Of a DNA stretch of 64,000 nucleotides, positions 11,430-24,100 are shown in pieces. The notes under the pieces were generated by a model. It was not told where the DNA came from. It saw nothing but the letters and a program-made list of their open reading frames with translations, and made no database searches. The translations under genes were made by a program, and so were the position numbers. Source of the stretch: Colias croceus (Eukaryota > Arthropoda > Insecta > Lepidoptera > Pieridae); the NCBI RefSeq assembly GCF_905220415.1, contig NC_059547.1, positions 260,501 through 324,500 on the forward strand. Direction: 5' to 3'. Each line of letters starts with the position of its first letter. Position 1 is the first letter of the stretch.

Positions 11430-12414
11430 TTATTAATAATAATAGACTACAGCTACGTTTCAATCACACTTAGGTACAGAAAGGAGCAAGTAAATTCGAC
11501 TTAACTTAAAAATTGTATAGCATCTAGATGTTATTCTAAGACTAGATCATAATCCCCATTTTGTTTGTTTAATACAGTAGATATTTTGTATATTTAGAGG
11601 ACAATGTTTTGCGTGTTATATTACAAGCCGACGTCACTCGTGCGTTAAGGTTACTTCTTTTGTCAAGTCCTTTGTCTCAAGGCTCTTACTGACTTACTTT
11701 GGTGAGATACATATTAGGGAGGAAGTGATTATAGTATGAGAAAATAAAGATATTTTTTTCTCATATCGTTTATATTATTACAGTTTATATTATAACATAT
11801 ATAATAAATCATGCCTGACGATGAAGTATCTCTAGTGCAAACTTAAAAAAAGTACTAGCAAGGTTATTTCAAAGTACAGTACCTTTCTAGTGTAACTTGA
11901 TGTCTATTTTGAAAATGAAATTTCAGTTTTTTTATATTAAACGCTCGTACCTATGCTATATCAGACTATCATCTTAACTTTTGCGATGTAGAGCGAAGTT
12001 TTATTTCTCCCAATATTCCAACAGTATCATATGAGCCACTGAAATAGCATTGAAAAAACTAAGATGACCAAGCCGTGTGTAATATTATGTAGCTATTTGT
12101 GAATTGAAAAGCCACTTTCTAGCGCTTTCCGGTCTAGAAGGCGTGCATAGCTGCATACTGCGCGCGCGCACGATCACGACCACGAAAACATTATTGGAAT
12201 ATTATTATGATATGCCATAACTGTTTAGTGGACAATTTTCTGATTAAATATATTTTGTTTTTAGACCCACCAATTTCTTATTAGAAATTGCTGTAGCCTG
12301 TAGGACTCTACAGCACTACCTAGTTTCACGATTTTTCAATAGTTACCTATACTAAATCTCTACACTTTAGTATTGTTATGTACGTAATCTTTCATTTTGA
12401 AGAATTATTTATTA

Positions 12415-12605
12415 ACTAGCTTTCCGCCCGCGGCTTCGCCCGCTTTGTCTAAAACATAGTAAATTATATATACTAAAACCTTCCTCTTGAATCACTCTAT
12501 CTATTAAAAAAACCGCATCAAAATCCGTTGCGTAGTTTTAAAGATTTAAGCATACAAAGGGACATAGGGACAGAGAAAGCGACTTTGTTTTATACTATGT
12601 AGTGA
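12415..12605 (-). repeat. ~190-bp interspersed repeat, family A copy 2
   Basis: Reverse-orientation copy of the unit at 11242-11429, running from ACTAGCTTTCCGCCCGCGGC to ATACTATGTAGTG, nearly full length. Confidence 0.85.
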
Positions 12606-14739
12606 AGATACTATCATTTCCTTAGATTCCTAATGTACGATGTAGAGCTCAACTTCACAATACAATGATTAACTGAAAACTTGCCCTAATTCAGTGATCT
12701 AATTCACACTTGAGTCATGTTTAATTAGAAACTGTAATAATTACAAGTAAACCGCGACTTCTTTGAAAACGTCATGAAATTCAGTTTTCCTCCCGTTGAT
12801 AGCGTTTGCTCCAACATTAAAATGAAATATTGTATGTGTCATATATGTTATATTACTCATATTATTGTTCAGTATTAAAGTACATTTAATTGTAAATTTT
12901 CAAAATATTATGCTGTTTTAATTGTATATTGTAAAATATTATTCATTGGTATTTTATAATTGTACTAAACTATTGTTAAATTTGTACGATTATAAAAATT
13001 TATATAGATTATAGTATAGAGCTATCTGAGTTTTTAAGTATCTTTAGGTATCTGTAGGTATCCAGTTCAAAGTTAAAAGTTAATCGCAGCATTAATCGGT
13101 CGTCTTATTCATAAAATATGCATTTACGAGATTATGCACATATTACAGCTAGGCTAGGGTAAATTTAGAAATACATGTCGGGGAAAACAAGAATTAAATT
13201 ATTTCATACAATTAATGTAGAGCCTATTTTCGTCTGCCCTCATAAAAACAATAAAAATAAATTCATAGGTACTTAAATAAAAATAAATAATTTATTTCCG
13301 AGGTACCCCAACATATTATTTCTTTTGAGTCTAGTCTTGTCCGTTTGTCCAAATATAAATATGATGGTCGTTATTAGAACAGCAGTGTGGTGTGTGCAGC
13401 TAACGGCACCTCACCAAATGAGAGACACACGAAGGGACATAATATTTGCATATATTAAATTTGTAGGTTTGCTGGCGTTTGCTTAACACATTCTTTGGTG
13501 TTATAAGTTAATATAAATTGCCTTTAGACTTAGCTACCAAGAGGAAATATTGAGAAAGATGAGAAATTCTCTATTATTAAAAAAAAATCTCATTTATAAT
13601 GCATTTGAATGCTCTAAAACTAAGGATTAAAATTGCTAATGATTAACTTTTATCCTACTTATCAACAGGTCAAATTATTTTCAAAATCAGAAGAGTTAAC
13701 TTATTTGAAACGAAGAAACAAAATATAATTTCCTTATACTAAGTAAATGAAGCTTGAAAGTCTTGGAAATCGCTTGTAAAATAACATAATAATTGACGTC
13801 ATAGTCAGGGTCAATGTAATGATTCGATTTTTCACCAGCAAAAAGTCAATTAGAAAATTTATTGCAGAATGCGTTAATCTGGCAGCCTATTTCATAACCT
13901 ATTGCTAATTGGTACGAAATTGATTCAAAAAATATAACAACGGGAAATCATTATATTATGTCAAAGTAAATTCGAAAAACAAATTTTGTGCTTGTTGTTT
14001 CAGTTTGTTGAAAATGAATAGAAGAAAATTTACAAAATAAAAAAAAACGACAAATTAAAAATATGTGTGCAAAATGTTACTAGAACAATAAACAGCAAAT
14101 CTAAGTCAATGTTGCCATAACACAAGGGGACAAGGATTGCAAAGCGGGTCACCTTCACGAACGCACCCCGCCGCGGCCGGGAATTTTGGCGCCAATTCGG
14201 CGACAAGATGGCGGCCTGGCGGGAGAGGGCGATCGATTAGGGATACGAGTATATTGCCTGCTAGAATTATTTTAATGTTTACATGAAATTAATAGGTAAT
14301 ATATTTTTAATAATATATAAACCTGGATAAGATTGATTTTTAAGAATTTATGTTAAAGGGGTAGTAGGTACATACCTACTATTTAGTATTTAAGTTCACT
14401 ACTCGTCATCGACGGATAAAATATTACGTTCGTATTTTCCACAGGTATTTTCATAATACAATGATTCTCTTTAATTAAATTAATTTAACAAACCATTCTA
14501 CTAGATTGAAATATATTCCGAATCATATGGACCAAGTACCAACCTTATTAGGTACGTGGAAACCATAGAAATAAACGCGAGAATATAATGTAAATGAAGT
14601 TGTAACTACACATTATTTAAAAATTTACTATTAAAATATGTATAGTTAATTTTCCATAAAAAATAAATTCGTCGTTAGACCTGTAAAATTTTATGACAAC
14701 AAAATTCTCAAAACAAATGTAACGTAAGTTTAATAATAA
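12606..14739. other. Non-coding AT-rich region with one promoter-like GC island
   Basis: No supportable exon. At 14140-14235 a GC-rich island stands out against the AT-rich flanks. It contains TTTTGGCGCC (an E2F-like word) and CAAGATGGCGGC (its complement has the GCCAT core bound by YY1/Pho proteins). This is what a housekeeping promoter can look like, but no first exon with a donor is clear on either strand. Confidence 0.35.
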
Positions 14740-14890
14740 CTAGCGGTCCGCCCCGGCTTCGCCCGTGGTACATATTCACGTTTTCTCTACATAAGAACCA
14801 TACAAAAAAAAATTCACGAAATCGGTTAAGCCGTTCTCAAGTTATGCGCTTACCAACACATTTTGGGATTCATTTTTATATTATAAGATT
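14740..14890 (+). repeat. Interspersed repeat, 'CTAGCGGTCCGCCCCGGCTT' type (family B)
   Basis: Starts CTAGCGGTCCGCCCCGGCTT and contains ACGTTTTCTCTACATAAGAACC and AAATCGGTTAAGCCGTTC. Other copies: 20345-20515, 21281-21605 (two, reverse, in tandem), 21966-23475 (split by a transposon) and 49272-49466 (reverse). Confidence 0.8.
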
Positions 14891-16192
14891 ATAACTTTAG
14901 TTATCAGAAAGCGAATTATTTTTACGATCCAGCAGCGAAATCAAACAAAATCAACAAAATTATTCACATATGCGTATTCAACACATATGTGAAGGCTTAA
15001 TTTAAAATAAAATCATATCCACAAAGAAATTACCCCATGTTTATTAACTCCACGATTTACATCAGTTTTTGACCTCAAAATCGGTGCAGCACGGCGACGG
15101 CAACAATAGCTCATAAGCAATAACGCGTCGTGAGCGCAGCATTGTTCGCCAGCACGCCTCGCTTATACATGTCTATTATATATGTATATACACTGCTACT
15201 GTGGATATACATGATTCATTAGTTTATTGTAATTTGTAACGACCGATTGAAATTTGACGATGTGACTGAACGATTTTTATTTGTTTTTGTTAAAAATAAA
15301 ATCACTGGTCTAGGTGCCCAATTATTAAATAAGAAATAGAGAGAGTTGTTTTATAGCATAAAAACTTAAAACAAGATTTTTTTAATGAATATAAGACATG
15401 TCTTCTCTATATATCCTGAACTCTATATTATTTCACTCTAAATGAATTGATGCGTATTTTTTCAGTGTTTGAATATTATATTTGTGTAAATTATATGCCA
15501 TAGTGTTGATCGGTGTTATTTATTATATTTTTTTTTTCATAGACTAAATGTTATTAAAATTCTCATACATGCAAGTTTTAAAATTAAATTCATTTCCATG
15601 CACGCAAAATATATTTGCATACTCATTAAATACGCTATACATATTTATTATAGACTCGTTGCCATCACGCCATAGTGGAAAAAATATTTTTCTTTATATA
15701 ATTGAGAAAGTAATTTATGTTTCCATAATATTCGTAGTATAATAAAACTGCATTTTGATTATGTATTTAGTAACGATCAATATATTATTCAAATCCAAGT
15801 TAAATTGAAATTGGTACGTTTGTAAAAAAAAACTAAATTTCTATAAAACCTAGTTGTAACTCACAGTTACAATCGAAACAAAGTCTATTCACTACCTTAT
15901 TGTCTAGCTACACAAGTATTGACTTTATATACCTAATGTATGGATGAACTGAATCCCATAATATAATTGCACCTCAGTCCCCGCTCGCTGGGCCGTGTAA
16001 TGCGATACATGTTCCCAATACCTTGTGCATCGGTTTAATGTTTATTTTAAAATACTCATAGGTACTATTTATTAGTTACACTTTGTTACAAAAAGTCTGT
16101 TTAAATGTGTACATTAAATTGTGAACATAAATTCGATTTTTTTCAAAAACGTATAACGTAACGTATTAAATTTGCAACCAATCTAAGTGTAC
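14891..16192. other. Non-coding AT-rich region
   Basis: No supportable exon or repeat end. A moderately GC-rich patch lies at 15085-15170. A 64-codon open frame at 15548-15742 is AT-rich and featureless. Confidence 0.4.
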
Positions 16193-16518
16193 GGAACATT
16201 GTTAAAATTGCAATTAAATTATTTTTTGCTGTATGGTCGTGAAAAAAATTCCAAAAGTTCTGCAAACTTGAATTACTTGGAAATATAATATTACAAAACT
16301 TTTGTAATTATTCAGAGACCACCCACTCGAAAAAATGACCACGAATTAAAAATAATTATAAATAAACATGTTCCGGTCAACGAAAAAGGTTGCAAATTTA
16401 TACAACCGTTCGGTATATATATCCGATATCTGTGTCGAGTTTGCAGAACTTTTGGAATTTTTTTTCACGACCATTCAGCAAAAAATAATTTAATTGCAAT
16501 TTTAACAATGTTCCGGAC
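16193..16518. repeat. Foldback element with ~78-bp inverted-repeat arms
   Basis: The left arm (about 16193-16270, starting CGGAACATTGTTAAAATTGC) is almost perfectly the reverse complement of the right arm (about 16437-16516). The arms differ by one substitution (CTGTATGG versus CTGAATGG) and one extra base in an A-run. The ~165-bp loop and right flank repeat the words GTTCCGG and GTTGCAAA (16370-16395, 16510-16537). This suggests a foldback or MITE-like element, or one built from short subterminal repeats. No ORF with transposase features is present. Confidence 0.8.
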
Positions 16519-16850
16519 TGCGGACAATGTTGCAAAATGAGATTTAATGTCGTCCCAGTGTAACATTCACTTGACCGAAGTTTGAAAACTTTTGGAATTA
16601 TTGTGAATTGATTGTTTTGAAACAATTATTAGAACATTTTTTAATGTCTTATTTAAAATATTTAATTAGTAAGACATTACTTAACTACAAAGAAATAAAT
16701 TGCGAACATTTTTCGATACAATAGGTTTATACAAGGCATTTCCTTTAAATATCAATTATAATACAATTTTATAATATTCTGAATATTTTTCATTCATCAC
16801 TTAAAAATTAAATATACATATTCATTACTCGTATATAATTAATAACTTAC

Positions 16851-16949
16851 GTTTTCCGTGAGAGGCGCAATTTTGACGGCGTACAGATCGACGCAAAGGA
16901 ACTCCTTGGAGCCGGGCGAGATGGTGACCAAGCTGCCGGAGTATATGAA
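16851..16949 (-). CDS. Candidate orphan coding exon, minus strand
   Basis: A GC-rich island in an AT-rich region. On the minus strand it reads ...SLVTISPGSKEFLCVDLYAVK... and ends at a consensus GTAAGT donor in phase 0. Third codon positions are almost all G or C in this frame. The 3' boundary (16851) is well supported. The 5' boundary is weak: possible acceptors give first bases at 16949 (phase 0) or 16932, neither with a good pyrimidine tract, and a stop just upstream prevents a longer exon. The phase matches the exon at 8126-8290, so it may be an upstream exon of that gene. If so, that gene would start close to the 3' end of Ssk. The plus-strand frame over the same bases is also open but has weaker codon bias. 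Confidence 0.45.
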
Positions 16950-17445
16950 CTCCAGTTTTTACACAATTCACTTTTACTGTCGCACTATTACAACGCAAAA
17001 GGTCTTTTTCAAAATAATTTTGATTGAAAATAACTTTAATTTCAACAGCAAAGACAATATAACCGCAGAATGGGCGATGTTTAAGAATTTTCTTGCCTAA
17101 TTCAACCAAAAATTAGGTTACAATTTTTAATTTACTTATAATAAGTTCGCAAAATGTTCGTCAAGTCTAGTAGATGTGGCAGAACTGAACCTAACACAAC
17201 AGTGTCTGACCTCACGTAGGATATGCTACTTGACCCCTGATCCTCATAATTTGACACTCATATTGACCTCTAGTTTCTCAGCTTTATTAGCGTTATTAAT
17301 TAATTTTTGTCAAGTGTTCCCAGGGGTAATTTAATAGTTGCCATTATTGAAAAGAAGATGAATTATAATACATAAAAGTTAATTGCAAGAATTGAGAGAT
17401 TCCATGATTCGTTGTGCATGGTAATTGGTATCTATATATGAACTT

Positions 17446-17630
17446 TTTCAAATAAAAACCCGCATAGTTCCCGTTCCCGTGGGATTACCGGGATAAAACC
17501 TATCCTATGTGTTAATCCAAGTTACTCTCAATATGTGTGCTAAATTTCATTGTAATCGGTTCAGTAGCATTTACGTGAAGGAGTTACAGTCCATCCATCC
17601 TAACAAACTTTCGCATTTATAATAATAAAA
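17446..17630 (+). repeat. Interspersed repeat copy related to 4972-5161
   Basis: 5'-truncated; retains CCCGCATAGTTCCCGTTCCC, CTATCCTATGTGTTAATCCA, AATCGGTTCAGTAGC and the terminal TTTCGCATTTATAATAATA. It lies just 3' of the Ssk gene. Confidence 0.7.
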
Positions 17631-17763
17631 TGTATATTAAAACCCAACTAAATTTCATTTTTCAGTCACTAAAAATTAAGTAAACTTTGTAAATTATGTG
17701 ATAAATGAATAATGAATTTGTGGATGATAAGATTTGAAAAAATAACACAAATAAAAAAACATT

Positions 17764-18163
17764 AAAATTATTTATTTAATCATATCGTTATAAAACATTT
17801 AAACTGTCATTTTACAAACTGCACTAATTAAATAAAAAATAATTAAGGTGGGACACACTGAAGACCAAAGGAAGACGTGAGTTCATAAAGATTTTGATGA
17901 AGAATAATTTAAATAATTTATATTATTGTCTTCAAATTATTTCAAATAGAAATATAAATTTTATAAGTAAATTATATTTAAGTAAAATATTTTTATTCTA
18001 TCGATTTATTTTCGTTGTGTCTGTGACAATATTTTGGAAATATATAATTGTAATAATTCCCAAAATATTGGTCTCATTTATATCGTTTATTCCTGTCACT
18101 CATGTCTTCAACTGAGAGCTGGTGAAACATAACTGTTACTTAACTTACTAACTAAGGCTTAAG
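17764..18163 (-). other. Ssk: Ssk 3' untranslated region with poly(A) signal
   Basis: Downstream of the TAA at 18164-18166, the minus strand reads through AT-rich sequence to an AATAAA-type signal (TTTATT on the plus strand near 17770-17775). Cleavage probably falls near 17750-17765. A 73-codon plus-strand frame here is a chance ORF. Confidence 0.5.
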
Positions 18164-21100
18164 TTACATTTCTTTGGAGAAGTGTATGACGGATAGCGCC
18201 GTGTCCAGGAGGTAGACTGCTCCCTGGATCACACATAGAGCTCCAACCGCTAAACCGACCTGAAAAGAATTGGTATTATGTTAAAATTGTTCCTTCAATA
18301 AGTTTTTTTCTTTTTGAGTACATACCAATCAAGTATTTTTTTTTTTTGCTTCAAAAAAGTAGTACGTAACTTAGATCGTGAAATTAATGTTCAGTTAGGT
18401 TTCTAAATTTCTCAATTGCAGTTATTATATGTGAATTCGTCAGCATTTAGAGCTTTTTTAAATAATGGTCTCTATATTTTTTTTCGTTTTTGTCAATCCC
18501 TCCATATTGATGAATAATAAGTACTAGCCCCGCGATTTAACACGCTCAGCTGCGCTCTTTTTGGACTGACATTATGGACTATCTAACACTGAAATAATGA
18601 ACCATTAGTTTCTGAGATACTCGCATGCAAACAAACTCTTCAGCTTAATAATATTCGTAAAGATGGTTTTTGAAACAATCGCTACATACTTGTTTCTCTA
18701 CGAAGACGAATTGGAACTGGTGCTCCCCCTGGTAGCCACCCCAGTAGTGCAGCGCCACGGCGCCCACGGCCAGCCACAGGAACACGCCCACGAAGTTCAT
18801 CACTATCTCAGAGAGGGCCCTGGAATGTGCACATTCATTATATAGTGATGAGTTTACAAACTAAAATATTATAATAGTGCTGTTAAGATATTTCGTGTCG
18901 GCATGTTTTAACTTTTAAGGAACTGTTAAACCTCAATATTCACAAATGATTTTATAATTGTAGTTCTATTATTTCTAATTTTTGTTCTAGATTGAAATAA
19001 GAAAACTTAATGAAATTATTATACGGCAAAAATTGTTTTTAAAGTTTGTCTTTAACTTTACTATAAAAGCCTTAAAGTTTATTCGCGAAAATTAAATTCT
19101 GAAAATTGCTTGAAAAAAAAAAATGATTGGTTGAACAGTGAACTAATGAATACGATTGTGACCTTACTAATTTTATTTAATTAATCCGTAGTACATGTTT
19201 ATTCACCAGCATTGTATAAAAACTTTAAAGACGTAGAAAACAGCTTTTTACTCTCGGGTGATAAAAGAAAAATGTGAACCAGCATATTTAACCATAAACA
19301 GGGTAAAGTAACGCAACCGGTGTCTAGAGGCGGGAAGAAATCAATCATATATAAATATCTTCCGTCATACACTTTTACATTTTACACGTTTAGAGGAAGT
19401 GTAGATTCTACATATAGATAGAATTTCAACAATATTGATAATAAATACAAATAGAAAAAAAACCCATAGGAAATGAGATATTTCCAAAGAAGCGCATAAA
19501 ACCGGTTTTTGTGACCTTTGACCTTGAAATTTAATAGTTGCTTACACTTTTACTTAAACCCTACCATATGTATGTTTTGAGACCACTTTTAGGGTGTCAA
19601 TATACAAGTAGTTACAGACCTACAGCTGGGTATCTCGAATTCCGAGATTCTTACATATTTAACCTTAAATGACTGGACCAATTATTGATATTGTCTAATT
19701 ACAGATTGAATACGTATCCGTCAATATTTTGCTACATGATAATTTGTGAAATCGGAAATATATATATCATATTTGGAAAATAATTTAATTTGGTATCCAT
19801 TGAATATTTTAATAGATTAAGGATAGCAGTAGATATTATTATGAATAATAATAGTTATACAATAAACATATTTTTTGATAGAATCTCGATTTACATTTTC
19901 CGTTTCACTAAGGTATAGTACCAATATAGTGCGTAGTATATTCATAACTCATTTGCTTTCAAAAGAGCACTCACCTCTTATGCTCAGTAGTACCAAACAG
20001 ATACGTGACGACCTGCACCAGGGTATATATGAGGTACCCCACAATCACACCCGAAGCCACGATCTCAGCATCCGGGTTCTTCTCCTCGTTGAGGTTCCAC
20101 GTCCCCCCCACTCCCAGGAACTCGCCATTGTACCCCGTACGGTATAACACTAAAATGACTATATTTAAAACCTGAAAATTGAATTAAGTTTGTTAAAGTT
20201 TGAGTAAGGAATAGATCTTTGTAAGAAATTTCATTTATACATTTAATTCAATTAGACTTCTTCTAGAAGCACTTCTCGTTATAAATTAGTTTTACTGTTT
20301 AGGTAAAAATCATTCATCAAGTGTTGAATGTATTTTATAAACTACTAGCGGTCCGCCCCGGCTTCGCCCGTGGTGCATATTTACGTTTTCTCTACATAAG
20401 AACCATGCTCGTACTTCAAGGAATATAATAAAAAAAGAATTATCGAAATCGGTTCAGCCGTTCACACTTGATGCCGTGACAACGCGAAACGGGTTTCATT
20501 TTTTTATATATAGATGAGAAAGTATGAGTTGATATTAGGTCTATACTACTACAGCATACTTACTTAATTTTGTTTATCTTAAATTATATTATCTACCTGT
20601 TTACGCGGAAGGAGTGCTGATAAAATTTTCTCTACATTACCTAGCTAGTTGAATAACTTCACGTTGACTCATAATTTACCGGATGTTAGATATATAGTAC
20701 CTATTTGTAAAATGACGAATTATTAGCTTTTAATTAATGTGAAGTACAGTGCATTACTATTATAATATATAGATTTGTATATTATTGCTCTATCTATACA
20801 ACATTTTATTGTATCTATTGCTGTGCATTCGTAAATTACAATAACATAATACATAATAGTTATGTATTATATTAATTATTTTATATTTTACTAGCTTACC
20901 GCCCGCGGCTTCGCCCGCTTTGTCTAAAACCTAATAAATTATATACTAAAACCTTCCTCTTGAATCACTCTATCTATTTAAAAAAACCGCATCAAAATCC
21001 GTTGCGTAGTTTTAAAGATTTAAGCATACAAAGGGACATAGGGACAGAGAAAGCGACTTTGTTTTATACTATGTAGTGATAGTTAACTCTATATTATAGT

Positions 21101-24100
21101 GAGCAATAAAGATCTGGTATTCACATTAACGCTAGTATTTATTTTCATAAAATTATTGTCTATTTCATCATACACAATGACTTCTATTTTCATACCTTGT
21201 TGAGGAAAGCCGTGACAAACGAAAGGAAAATTAACACTTATTTACAAGACACAACTATTTACTCATCAGTTGTATAAATTCATTACAATTTATATATATA
21301 AAAATGATCGAAAAAGTATCGCTTTGTCACGGCATTACGTGTGAACGGCTGAACCGATTTCGATAATTCTTTTTTTATTATATTCCTTGAAGTACGAGGA
21401 TGGTTCTTGTGTAGAGAAAACGTAAATATGTATACCACAGGCGAAGCCGAGACGGACTGCAAGTTTATTATATAAATATAAAAATGAATCGCAAAATGTG
21501 TTGGTAAGCGCATAACTCGAGAACGGCTGAACCGATTTCGATAATTCTTTTTTTATTATATTTCTTGAAGTACGAGGATGGATCTTATGTAGAGAAAACG
21601 TAAACATGTATTCTATACTTCTATTCTAGTTATAAATATAGTTACATAGGTCCTATGAACTTATGACATATAACAGAACAATAAATCAAAAGCTATAGTC
21701 ATTTGGCCGTTTCACAGTCGTTGGTGACGTTTGATTGATTTGTGAGATTTGGAAGATCATATTATAGACGAATGTGTTACTAACTGTTAACTATGATAAA
21801 CTAACTTATAAATGTTTATAATACAGCATTGAAAATTTGTGAAATTCAGATGTTACACGTAAATTTTAGATATGAATTAAATCCGTTGTTATATTAACGC
21901 AAAAAGCTATTATGAGTTCGTTATCCGCACTTTAATAATGTGCATGAAAAAATTTCATATAAAACACTAGCGGTCCGCCCCGGCTTCGCCCGTGGTACAT
22001 ATTTCGCAATAAAAGGTAGCCTATGTAACCCGTTCTTTCGGGTTATTGTAAATTTGCCACAAAGTTAATTCGTCACGTTTTTAAAACTCCATACATTGAA
22101 AGTAAATTCGTCACATGCCTAAAAAAGTATGTGTAAGTTCGTCACAGGTATATTCGGGTTATTGTAAATTTGCCACAAGTAGTAAAGTACCGCCAGCAAG
22201 CAAGGCAAGTGAATTATACCTTTCAGCCTGCGATGAAACCAGCAATATAATGATTTACATTTTAATATTACAGTCATCATTCACATAAGGTAAATTCATC
22301 AATAACATAAGGTAAATTCATTATTGAGTCAAATTGATTTGCGCTTTTTAAAAGTAGTAGAATTTTTATTGTGTTATTAGAATTTTATTATAAAGTTTTT
22401 TTTCTTAAATCTCGTAAATACTGGTGCCATCAATGGATTTATGTTCATGGCTGGATCTTTCACCATAAACATTTCATAAACTGCCAGATTATAGGATATG
22501 ACTTAAACTAAAGAGCAATGTCTTTACTTGTTAAAATAAAAGAAAAATATTTCATCCTTATTTTTATGAGATTGTTATAAATATTGTAGAGCCGCTCTTA
22601 ATTCATTGCATTTTAAAAATATTAATACAGAGAACTGTGATTTTTACGATTACCTATGTAGAATAATATACAGTGTGTAAGTAAACTAACTAAAGGCAAT
22701 CGTTTTAATCTGGCAGAGTATAGACGATGCAGGACGGGCCCTGGCCATTTGTTCCTGTGGGAGCCAGAGAGGTAAGACATCAAATTTGCAGCTTATTTTC
22801 TCATTAATCTTTAGTGAGTCTTTGTTTACCTTGAGTTGTTTTATTTATTTTTTTGGTACACAAATCATAAAAAAAAACAAATCTTATTTTTCATAGTACA
22901 CAAAATACAGCATGGTAATTTTATTTTAAGCTAAATGATCTCAAGTGAATTTTCATAACAATTAAAATTAGTTTACTTATAAGAAAAATACGTTACCATC
23001 TGGATAGAGGAGCTCTTCATAAACACTGATTAAAAGGGTTGCCTTTAGTTAGTTTACATACGGTAGATGTTAAGTAGTATTTTTTATAACTGTTGTATAT
23101 TTTTAGAACATTCAGGGTGTAAGGGACGGGTTATTGTAAACTGATTAAGAAATAAACATTTTAAATTAATTTATTGTTTAATTTTTTTGCTATCTGTACT
23201 TAAATTATCGATGTGACGAATTTACAATACTTGATATTAAATCGTGACGAATTAACTTTAAAAAAATAAAAGTGTGGCAAATTTACACATACTTTTTTAG
23301 GTGACGAATTAACTTTGTGGCAAATTTACAATAACCCGTTCTTTCTCAGGGTCTAAAGATTGTCTGTGCCAAATTTCATAAAAATCGGTTAAGAGGTTTA
23401 TTTAAGCGGGAAAGCGTAACAGACAGACAGACAGAGCTACTTTCGCATTTATAATATTAGTATGTATTAGTATGGATTAACAAACAACACCTTCTAATAT
23501 TATAAAAAGTAAGCTTAATAAGTATATGTAGGTATCTAAATTGAATCATAGTAATTATGATTATTTTCAGACTATTAATGACTTTATAATCATTTAAGTT
23601 AATTGACTAAGACACGTATGAATGTAATAAGTACGTCTTTAAAACAATTGACCGACTGCGACTCATCCGCCACTCGCAAGCTCCAGAGTCAAAAGTCAAT
23701 ATTCCTCGCCCCTGGGTGAGCCACAGATTATGTACGAACAGACACTTGTGACAGTCATAAACATTTATAATTAGTTAATAATAATAAATACACGTAGCAA
23801 AAGCGTAAATAAAATATGAGCTTTTGTTTAAATCAAGAGTTTTTAATATCATTACGTATGTATATATGAACGTACACAATTTCATTTACAATTTCAATTA
23901 TAAGAACGAATGATAATATTATTTACAGTATCTTCAGTGTCTTAAACTGTTTTTAAAATAACTTGATTTGTTTAAAATCTCACGTTTTTGTTATAACCGT
24001 CTGAAACTCTTTTTCAGCGGCAATTTATACAACTAAAAAAATGGTATCCTTTTGAATTTTTGTAAAGCTTTAACATAAAAAAACATTACATTCCGTTGTC

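Larger units (their letters stand above)
21966..23475 (+). repeat. Family B repeat interrupted by a DNA transposon
   Basis: The left half (21966-22039) and right half (23338-23475) join into one ordinary family B unit, running from CTAGCGGTCCGCCCCGGCTT to TTTCGCATTTATAATATTAGTA. The insertion lies at GTTCTTTC, which is duplicated. An uninterrupted relative is present in reverse at 49272-49466. Confidence 0.85.
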
